From Opitutales bacterium (lineage in GTDB: Bacteria > Verrucomicrobiota > Verrucomicrobiia > Opitutales > Opitutaceae): a DNA stretch of 5,106 nt. The translations under genes were made by a program, and so were the position numbers. The notes below the pieces were generated by a model. It worked only from the letters and a program-made list of their open reading frames with translations. It did not search any database and was not told the origin of the DNA. The stretch is taken from the NCBI GenBank assembly GCA_021772595.1, contig JAJFLS010000445.1:1-5106 (forward strand), given 5' to 3'. Of the stretch, positions 1 to 5,106 are shown one piece after another. Position 1 is the first letter of the stretch. Each line of letters begins with the position of its first letter.

Positions 1-2
1 TG

Positions 3-938
3 AGGGTGTTGAAGCCGGTGCTGCCGATTATGTCTCGCAAGAACCTGTCGGTTCCCTTTCAGGCAGTTGAGGCCATGCTCGCCTACAACGAGGGGAAAAA
101 TCTGTCGCTATGGGAGCTGGCGGTTGATTATGAATCCGCTCGCGGGGGCATCTCTCGCGATTCGGTGATTGAGAAGGCACGCGCGATTCTCCAATTGATG
201 GAAGACTCGGTGAAAACCGGGTTGGCTGGCACTCAATACGCAGACCGGATTTTGCCCTGTCAGTCGGTTACTTTTGTGGAACGCGAGGCCCAAGGCCGCC
301 TGATTCCCGGAGACGTTACGAATCGGATTATCGCCTACATATCTGCGATCTTGGAAGTGAAGTCGTCGATGGGCGTTATCGTGGCGGCTCCCACGGCAGG
401 GTCTTGTGGCGCCATGCCGGGATCGATGTTGGCGGTGGCTGATTCGATGGGAGTCGACGAAGAAGGCAAGATACACGCTTTGCTCGAAGCCGGATTGATA
501 GGAGTGTTCATCGCCACCCACGCGACGTTTGCGGCCGAGGTTGGCGGATGTATGGCGGAATGCGGCTCGGGCGCGGGCATGTCCGCCGCGGCCATGGTCG
601 GGCTGGCCAACGGCACCCTGGAACAGCAACTCGCAGCCGCCTCCGTTGCTTTGCAGAACTCTTTTGGTATGACGTGTGACCCTGTAGCTAATCGCGTTGA
701 AGCGCCGTGCTTGGGCAAGAACGTTTTGGCCGGGTCCAATGCCTTGGCCTGCGCGAACATGGCATTGGCTGACTATAAGCACCTCATTCCTCTGGATGAA
801 GTGATCCACGCCATGAACGAAGTGGGGAAGGCTATTCCGCACGAGCTTTGTTGCACTGCTAAAGGCGGTTTGTCCGTTACGCCGACATCAAGGGCAATCG
901 AGCGACGCATGGCCAATACCGAGGAAGCAGCGGATTGA
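3..938 (+). CDS. sdaA: L-serine dehydratase (L-serine ammonia-lyase), iron-sulfur type, alpha domain; 5' end outside the window
   Basis: Cytoplasmic enzyme that deaminates L-serine to pyruvate and ammonia with a [4Fe-4S] cluster. Numbering from the GTG at position 6 (310 residues), the SDH alpha domain covers about residues 50-300. Visible motifs are APTAGSCG (128-135), GGCMAECGSGAGMSAA (180-195), MTCDPV (222-227), EAPC (232-235) and GGLSVTPTS (287-295). Cys182, Cys224 and Cys235 are spaced 42 and 11 apart, the same spacing I recall for the three internal cluster ligands (343, 385, 396) of the Legionella enzyme. The frame is still open at the window edge, and the first residues (VLPIMSRKNLSVPF) look like the linker between beta and alpha domains in single-chain enzymes, so I read this as the C-terminal part of a longer protein. 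The alternative is a separate alpha subunit starting at GTG 6 or ATG 30; TGA at 1-3 could then end an upstream beta-subunit gene, but no ribosome-binding site supports that start. It converges on the DUF885 gene. Family assignment is secure; the exact start is not. Confidence 0.93.
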   Translation, partial: RVLKPVLPIMSRKNLSVPFQAVEAMLAYNEGKNLSLWELAVDYESARGGISRDSVIEKARAILQLMEDSVKTGLAGTQYADRILPCQSVTFVEREAQGRLIPGDVTNRIIAYISAILEVKSSMGVIVAAPTAGSCGAMPGSMLAVADSMGVDEEGKIHALLEAGLIGVFIATHATFAAEVGGCMAECGSGAGMSAAAMVGLANGTLEQQLAAASVALQNSFGMTCDPVANRVEAPCLGKNVLAGSNALACANMALADYKHLIPLDEVIHAMNEVGKAIPHELCCTAKGGLSVTPTSRAIERRMANTEEAAD

Positions 939-945
939 TAGATAG
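939..945. other. Tail-to-tail junction of sdaA and the DUF885 gene
   Basis: The TGA of sdaA (936-938) and the TAA of the DUF885 gene (946-948 on the minus strand) are separated by 7 bases. No inverted repeat or T-run is visible in or around the gap. Either transcript must therefore end inside the opposite gene, and the two mRNAs should overlap at their 3' ends. Confidence 0.8.
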
Positions 946-2730
946 TTAGTTTCCGGACAGTTCTAGGTCGAACAAGAGGGAGCGCACGTATTGGGTCGGA
1001 ATAGATCCGAATGACAGGGCGCGATCGTGGTAGGTTTTAAGATCGAACTGCGCACCCAAGCGTTTTTCCGCTTCGGCGCGGAGATCCACATGCTCCAGGT
1101 AGCCGACGAAATAGGTGGATAGCTGGGCGGAGGTGAGTTGAGCCCGTCGCCATTTTCCGTCCGCTTCTCGTTCTTCCTGGAAAGCATCCTCAATAAGCAT
1201 GCGCATGCCTTCTTCTTTCGAGATGCCGTCGACGTGCACTGCCTGGTCGAGCAGGGCGTTTGTCGTATCCCGGAGATACCATTTCAACACGATCAGCCGC
1301 ATCAAGAGGTCGCCCTTGAGAAAGCCTTCCTCGCACATCATCCATTCGCTGTAGACGGCCCATCCTTCTACGAATACGCCCGAGGAAAGAACCGCCCGCA
1401 GCTTGCGCGGATTTCGGTTCGCGTGGGCCAGTTGGACGAAGTGTCCGGGCATGGCCTCATGCACGGTGAGATTGTGTAGCGACCGGTGGTTGTATTCGCG
1501 AAGGTGAGACGTGACTTGTTCTTCCGTCCACGAAGCCGGTGGCGGGGCCACTGCGTAAAACGTTTTCAGCCCCGTTTCCAGCGGGCCGGGCGAGTCGCAG
1601 TAAGCCAGCGAAACGCCGCGTTGGAATTCAGGCATCACGATGATTTCCATGGGGTCATCCGGTAGGGTGATGATGTCCTTGTCCCGCAAAAAATCGGCAG
1701 TGATCTTGACTGAGTGGTTGGCGGCGGCGACGACTTCGTCTGCGGCGGGCCGGTCTTGATAGGCGATCTCCAGGCACGCGCGAATGATCGCCCGTTGATA
1801 AGCTGCCGAGGGATTGGCGGGAAAGTCTGTGTAGGGGAAACGCTTTCCGTAAATCTCTTTGGAGAGGGCGTACATCCGCTGATGAAGCTCGCCCATGATT
1901 TCCTGTCCGCGATCGCGAATCTCTTCGCGCGTCAAAGAGGATTGCAGTGTCCAGGACAGCTTTTGATCAAACAGCTTTTCGCCGATCCGAAAGTCGCCGG
2001 AAGCGTTTGGCAGCAGTTCGTTTTCCAGCCACTGCTGGTGCTCGTCGACGGATGCTCGAGCGGTCTCGATCGCCTGTGTCAGACGCTCCCGGTCCGGGGC
2101 AGGCAGCTCGTCCAGATGCGGTTCGATCATGTTCTCGATAATGCTCAAGACTCCACGGTTCTGTTTGATGGCGGTCTCGGCATGAATGCGAGGAACCCGT
2201 TTGGGAACGAGCTCCGAACGGGTTTGAGTATATAGTTTCGGGAGTTTTTCCAGACGCGCGGCTGCGGACTTCAGCCGATCGGGCAGCGGCGCGAAATCTC
2301 TCGCCATCAGACTGTAAATGGAGCCGCCCGCCAGTCCGGAATACATGAGCGGGTTCCAAGCCCATTCCTGTAGTTCTTCCTGTCGCCAAAGCGCTGATTT
2401 GAGGCGGTGCTGGAGTAGGGTTCGATCAATCTGTTCGTCGCGAGATAGATCCGTTGCTTTGAATGTGTCGAGCTCTGTCAGGATTTCCTGGTAGAATTGG
2501 GCAACTCGGTTTCGTCCTTCGGAGCTCACGTCGTTTTGCTCCGTGTCGAATCGATGGTCTCCCATGTGGGTGGCGCCTACTGGCGAAAGCCGTGTTGATT
2601 CGTCGAAGTACCGGTCGACAACCACATCGAAACGTTGATTCGCGTTCGCGTCGTCGAACGGGCTAGCGGTGATGAAAGCGATCAATGAAAGAAATCGTAT
2701 CGAAAAAATGGGGATTTTGTAGTTCGGCAT
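946..2730 (-). CDS. DUF885 family protein, putative exported zinc metallopeptidase
   Basis: This 594-residue protein matches the DUF885 family, whose members resemble HExxH-type zinc peptidases but are mostly uncharacterised. The likely metal site is HEAMPGH (residues 424-430), with EGWAVYSE (455-462) about 30 residues later, giving His424, His430 and Glu455 as candidate ligands and Glu425 as candidate catalytic base. Other family-like segments are HVDGISKEEGMRML (499-512), an alpha-helical stretch with AQLSTYFVGY (535-544), and a C-terminal HDRALSFGSIPTQYVRSLL (568-586). The N-terminus has a short basic region (Lys5, Arg12) and a hydrophobic core (about 13-25), with possible cleavage after Ala-Asn-Ala at residue 30, so export to the periplasm or envelope is likely. 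No lipobox cysteine is present. Length is normal for the family and no frameshift is seen. It is the last gene of the minus-strand operon, 14 bases after the dehydrogenase gene. The ATG at 2730 is chosen because it gives the signal peptide; no Shine-Dalgarno motif precedes it. The substrate is unknown; release of hydroxyproline-containing peptides or residues is inferred from context only. Confidence 0.9.
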   Translation of the reverse strand: MPNYKIPIFSIRFLSLIAFITASPFDDANANQRFDVVVDRYFDESTRLSPVGATHMGDHRFDTEQNDVSSEGRNRVAQFYQEILTELDTFKATDLSRDEQIDRTLLQHRLKSALWRQEELQEWAWNPLMYSGLAGGSIYSLMARDFAPLPDRLKSAAARLEKLPKLYTQTRSELVPKRVPRIHAETAIKQNRGVLSIIENMIEPHLDELPAPDRERLTQAIETARASVDEHQQWLENELLPNASGDFRIGEKLFDQKLSWTLQSSLTREEIRDRGQEIMGELHQRMYALSKEIYGKRFPYTDFPANPSAAYQRAIIRACLEIAYQDRPAADEVVAAANHSVKITADFLRDKDIITLPDDPMEIIVMPEFQRGVSLAYCDSPGPLETGLKTFYAVAPPPASWTEEQVTSHLREYNHRSLHNLTVHEAMPGHFVQLAHANRNPRKLRAVLSSGVFVEGWAVYSEWMMCEEGFLKGDLLMRLIVLKWYLRDTTNALLDQAVHVDGISKEEGMRMLIEDAFQEEREADGKWRRAQLTSAQLSTYFVGYLEHVDLRAEAEKRLGAQFDLKTYHDRALSFGSIPTQYVRSLLFDLELSGN

Positions 2731-2744
2731 CGTGTATATGGATA

Positions 2745-4004
2745 TTAGTTAAATCGTTCGGGATTGAGCAGTTGGAGGTCGAATCCGTGGTCCTCATCGG
2801 AAAGGATGGACGCGATTATTTTTCCCGTAACAGGTCCGAGGCTGAGTCCCATCATAGCGTGTCCGGCAGCGACCGATAGGTTGGAAAACCGCCGTGTTCT
2901 GCCTATGTAGGGCAAGCCGTCCGGAGAACAAGGGCGATACCCGCTCCAGGTCGGAACTGCCTGAAAATCCTGATTCGCGAACTGAGGGAAGTAGTTCGGG
3001 ATGGATTTGGTGATGCCTCTGACGCGGGCCGCGTTGACCGGATTATTAAGGCCCGCTATTTCCATTGTGCCTCCGAGCCGCAAGGACGACCCCATCGGGG
3101 TTACAGCGACTCTGGCTTCTGTGAGGATAGAGGGAATTTCGGGCAGCTGAAGCGGATTCTCGACTGTCAAGCTGTAGCCCCTGCCTGCTTGGATGGGGAT
3201 ATTCAGACCTAGCTGGCGGGCGATTCCGGCGGACCATGAACCGGCTGCTAAGAGGTATTCGTCCCCTTCGATCAGCTCGCCTTTCGATTGAATGCCCGCA
3301 ATCTGGTTGGAGGTCGCGTTCCACTTGATATCGTCTGACGACCATTTGAAGCAGACGCCGTTTTCTTGAAGATAATTAGTTAAGAAATCGACGAACAAAT
3401 TCGGTGATAAGTGGCAATCTTTTGGATACAGTACCGCGCCTGCGATGTCCATTTGGATGTTAGGATCGAGTTTGGAGGCCTCTTCGGGTGACAAGATTTC
3501 CGTGGGCAATCCATATCGCATGGCTTTTTCGGCGTGAAGCGATTCTTCGTACAAAGACTTATCCTCCTTGCAGAGCATCAGCAGGCCCTTTTTCACCAGA
3601 CCGAAGGAATTGCTGGAACTGTTGGCGAGCTCTTCGAAGCACGCCCGGCTCGCCATGTTCAAATCCCTCAGCAAGGGCGCGGACCTGTTGACATGGGCCT
3701 CGGTCGCGGAACGCATGAAATGCCACCCCCACTTGAATAGGTCCATATCTAGCCGAGGCTTGACGTAGAATGGGCTTTCCGAATTCCACATCATTTTGAA
3801 GCCCATGGAAATCATCCCTGGAGCGGCAAGCGGTATGATGTGGCTGGGAACGACCAAGCCGGCATTGCCTAGTGAGCAAGAATCATGATTTGGGTCGCCG
3901 CGCTCGATCAATGTGACCTTGTGCCCGCGCTCGATCGCATAATAGGCAGTGCACAAGCCAATAACGCCGCCTCCGACGATCACTATATGTTTCGTATTGG
4001 ACAT
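2745..4004 (-). CDS. FAD-dependent D-amino-acid dehydrogenase (DadA/DAAO family), probable cis-4-hydroxy-D-proline dehydrogenase
   Basis: This 419-residue flavoprotein is of normal length for the DadA group. The N-terminal Rossmann FAD-binding motif GGGVIG (11-16) is followed by LIER (32-35), whose Glu34 would bind the adenosine ribose. The DadA-like segment SLGNAGLVVPSH (44-55) with PLAAPGM (58-64) follows. The substrate domain includes GRGYSLT (274-280) and GGTMEIAG (311-318), and the C-terminal FAD contacts are WSGYRPCSPDG (353-363) and GHAMMGLSLGPVTG (381-394). The family oxidises D-amino acids to imino acids and passes electrons to the respiratory chain or a carrier. Directly downstream of the hydroxyproline epimerase (40-base gap), the likely substrate is cis-4-hydroxy-D-proline, giving 1-pyrroline-4-hydroxy-2-carboxylate. 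A role on D-proline or other D-amino acids cannot be excluded. There is no transmembrane segment or signal peptide, so it should be cytoplasmic, perhaps loosely membrane-bound. The ATG at 4004 places the FAD motif at the usual distance from the start; no Shine-Dalgarno motif precedes it. The stop TAA lies 14 bases before the DUF885 start. Confidence 0.9.
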   Translation of the reverse strand: MSNTKHIVIVGGGVIGLCTAYYAIERGHKVTLIERGDPNHDSCSLGNAGLVVPSHIIPLAAPGMISMGFKMMWNSESPFYVKPRLDMDLFKWGWHFMRSATEAHVNRSAPLLRDLNMASRACFEELANSSSNSFGLVKKGLLMLCKEDKSLYEESLHAEKAMRYGLPTEILSPEEASKLDPNIQMDIAGAVLYPKDCHLSPNLFVDFLTNYLQENGVCFKWSSDDIKWNATSNQIAGIQSKGELIEGDEYLLAAGSWSAGIARQLGLNIPIQAGRGYSLTVENPLQLPEIPSILTEARVAVTPMGSSLRLGGTMEIAGLNNPVNAARVRGITKSIPNYFPQFANQDFQAVPTWSGYRPCSPDGLPYIGRTRRFSNLSVAAGHAMMGLSLGPVTGKIIASILSDEDHGFDLQLLNPERFN

Positions 4005-4044
4005 TTGGATGCGGGCTTTCGGTAGGAAAATTGACGCCGTCGAT

Positions 4045-4983
4045 CTAAACGGATTGAGTGCCGGGCTTTATTCCCGAGCTAAACGGATCGTCGTTATTGA
4101 TTATCAATGACGATTCCATAGTGACGTACGCTCGTCCCTTGATCGCGGGAATGATCTTGTCGCCCTCTAGCCGGTAACTCGCTTCGAAGACGCTGCCTAT
4201 AATGCTTTCCTGGCGCCAGACCTCTCCGGGCTTGAGTTCCCCATCTGAAGCCAAACAGGCGATCTTCGCGCTCGTTCCCGTGCCACAAGGGGACCGGTCG
4301 TAGGCCTTGCCGGGGCAAAGAACGAAGTTTCGGCTTTGGTTGATCGAATCGGCAGCCGGACCGAACAGTTCTACATGGTCCACTTCCGGGAATCCGTGGG
4401 CGTTTATGGCCTGCCTCATTTTCCAGGTAGCTTGAGTAAGCGCTTCGGCCTCGTCGAGCTCGAGGCGCAAGCCGTGATCCTTGACAAGAAAGAACCAGTT
4501 TCCGCCCCAGGCTACGTCGCCTGTAACCTCTCCCATTCCTTCGACCGGAACGGTGACGGACTGGGCCTTGCGATAGCTGGGGACGTTTTCGAACGATACC
4601 TGTCCGTCATCGTGTAATCGGGCGGTGATGACGCCAACCGAAGTCTCGACGCGATGCAGGCCGGGCTTGATGCGGCCGAGGTAGGAAAGGGTTTCGACCA
4701 AGCCGATCGTTCCGTGTCCGCACATGCCCAAGTAGCCCACGTTGTTAAAAAAGATGGCTCCTGCGACGCAATCCGGATCGATCGGCTCCACCAGCAGCGC
4801 GCCCACCAGCACATCTGATCCGCGCGGCTCTTTCACGATGGCGGACCGATCGGCGTCGTGCTCCAGCTGAAAGCGTTGAAGCCGTTCCGCAACCGAACCC
4901 GTCCCGAGATCGGGCCCGCCCTCAAGCACTACGCGGGTCGGCTCTCCGCCTGTGTGGGAATCGATGACTACAATTTGTCTCAT
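4045..4983 (-). CDS. hypE: 4-hydroxyproline 2-epimerase (proline racemase family)
   Basis: A 312-residue cytoplasmic, cofactor-independent enzyme of the proline racemase family. It is expected to interconvert trans-4-hydroxy-L-proline and cis-4-hydroxy-D-proline by two-base chemistry. Both catalytic cysteines are present: Cys88 in MCGHGTIG (87-94, with His90) and Cys233 in DRSPCGTGTSA (229-239, with Asp229). This rules against the trans-3-hydroxy-L-proline dehydratase branch, where the second cysteine is replaced by threonine. The N-terminal DSHTGGEPTRVV (8-19) and the central WGGNWFFLV (159-167) are also family signatures. The length fits bacterial 4-hydroxyproline epimerases, which are somewhat shorter than the classical clostridial proline racemase. 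The gene following it encodes a D-amino-acid dehydrogenase, the usual partner in hydroxyproline catabolism, which supports hydroxyproline over proline as substrate. The ATG at 4983 places the first signature at the usual position. No Shine-Dalgarno motif is seen upstream. As the first complete gene of the operon it probably lies next to the promoter. Proline racemase activity cannot be excluded from sequence alone. Confidence 0.92.
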   Translation of the reverse strand: MRQIVVIDSHTGGEPTRVVLEGGPDLGTGSVAERLQRFQLEHDADRSAIVKEPRGSDVLVGALLVEPIDPDCVAGAIFFNNVGYLGMCGHGTIGLVETLSYLGRIKPGLHRVETSVGVITARLHDDGQVSFENVPSYRKAQSVTVPVEGMGEVTGDVAWGGNWFFLVKDHGLRLELDEAEALTQATWKMRQAINAHGFPEVDHVELFGPAADSINQSRNFVLCPGKAYDRSPCGTGTSAKIACLASDGELKPGEVWRQESIIGSVFEASYRLEGDKIIPAIKGRAYVTMESSLIINNDDPFSSGIKPGTQSV

Positions 4984-5106
4984 TTGAGTGATGTGGAGTT
5001 CTTATGGGGCCTTGTTGATGTAATGTCATCTCTGAAAAATAGATTTCGAAAGAGATGCAATCGCATGTCAGTCTCGTGCGCCGCTCGAGTTTTGGGCAGC
5101 GTTCGG
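4984..5106 (-). promoter_or_regulatory. Region upstream of hypE, possible promoter or leader
   Basis: These 123 bases have no recognisable gene. The part nearest hypE is richer in A and T than the coding sequence, as expected for a promoter region, but I cannot fit a convincing -35/-10 pair. Two imperfect palindromes are visible on the plus strand: ATGCAATCGCAT (5055-5066) and GATGTAATGTCATC (5017-5030). The hexamer ATGTCA occurs at 5023-5028 and at 5065-5070, 42 bases apart, close to four helical turns. Either could be a regulator site, but such short matches also arise by chance. One minus-strand frame stays open from the window edge to a TGA that overlaps the hypE ATG (4980-4983). It encodes nothing I recognise. 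Confidence 0.35.

Larger units (their letters stand above)
946..4983 (-). other. Apparent three-gene operon: hypE, D-amino-acid dehydrogenase, DUF885 peptidase
   Basis: The three genes run in the same direction with gaps of 40 and 14 bases. I see no hairpin with a T-run or other terminator signal between them, so co-transcription from a promoter to the right of 4983 is likely. The order places the epimerase first, the oxidising enzyme second and the exported peptidase last. The pathway genes for the next steps, a pyrroline-4-hydroxy-2-carboxylate deaminase and an alpha-ketoglutarate semialdehyde dehydrogenase, are absent here; they could lie beyond the right edge or elsewhere in the genome. 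Co-transcription is an inference from spacing and orientation. Confidence 0.75.

Noticed and set aside
335..760. Second minus-strand open frame (141 codons) inside sdaA
   Set aside because: Exactly antisense to the most conserved part of the alpha domain; its low-complexity Ala/Pro/Thr-rich product mirrors the Gly/Ala-rich real protein.
108..842. Long open frame of 244 codons on the minus strand inside sdaA
   Set aside because: It lies fully antisense to a well-conserved enzyme gene, its product is Arg/His/Ser-rich with no known motif, and such frames arise from codon bias of the real gene.
1138..1479. Plus-strand open frame of 113 codons over the DUF885 metal-site region
   Set aside because: It overlaps the HEAMPGH and EGW segments on the opposite strand, so sequence constraint here is explained by the peptidase.
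1714..2235. Plus-strand open frame of 173 codons inside the DUF885 gene
   Set aside because: Antisense to continuous DUF885 coding sequence, with no start signal and no recognisable domain.
3559..3879. Minus-strand open frame of 106 codons inside the dehydrogenase gene
   Set aside because: An alternative frame of the same strand as the real gene, with no family resemblance.
4005..4044. Small palindrome GACGGCGTC between hypE and the dehydrogenase gene as a terminator or operator
   Set aside because: Arms of only four bases around one base, without a following T-run; too short to support a hairpin.
1..5106. Mobile element, CRISPR array, tRNA or riboswitch
   Set aside because: No transposase or integrase gene, no regular direct repeats and no tRNA-like fold were seen. 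Nearly all the window is conserved coding sequence.

Overview
The window holds four protein-coding genes packed tightly together. One, on the plus strand at the left, is cut by the window edge. The other three lie on the minus strand and fill the rest, reading right to left as one apparent operon. I see no rRNA, tRNA, CRISPR array, insertion sequence or phage gene.

Left part (3-938, plus strand): the catalytic alpha domain of an iron-sulfur L-serine dehydratase, probably the C-terminal part of a single-chain enzyme whose N-terminus lies outside the window. It meets the minus-strand operon tail to tail, with only 7 bases between the two stop codons and no visible terminator.

Middle and right (4983 down to 946, minus strand): a proline racemase-family enzyme with both catalytic cysteines, best read as 4-hydroxyproline 2-epimerase (hypE). 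Next comes an FAD-dependent D-amino-acid dehydrogenase of the DadA/DAAO type, and then an exported DUF885 putative zinc metallopeptidase. The gaps are 40 and 14 bases. The first two match the opening steps of trans-4-hydroxy-L-proline catabolism: epimerisation to cis-4-hydroxy-D-proline, then FAD-dependent oxidation to a pyrroline-hydroxycarboxylate. The genes for the later steps (deaminase and alpha-ketoglutarate semialdehyde dehydrogenase) are not in the window. The peptidase suggests, as inference, that the operon couples breakdown of collagen-like peptides outside the cytoplasm to use of the released hydroxyproline.

Organism: a free-living, probably Gram-negative heterotrophic bacterium with moderate GC (a little over half by eye). 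None of the three complete genes has a recognisable Shine-Dalgarno sequence, which fits lineages that use the motif little, such as Bacteroidota or some members of the PVC group. The GC makes Verrucomicrobiota-like bacteria plausible, but this is a weak guess.

Nothing here is clearly a new system. The most interesting point is the DUF885 peptidase built into a hydroxyproline operon.
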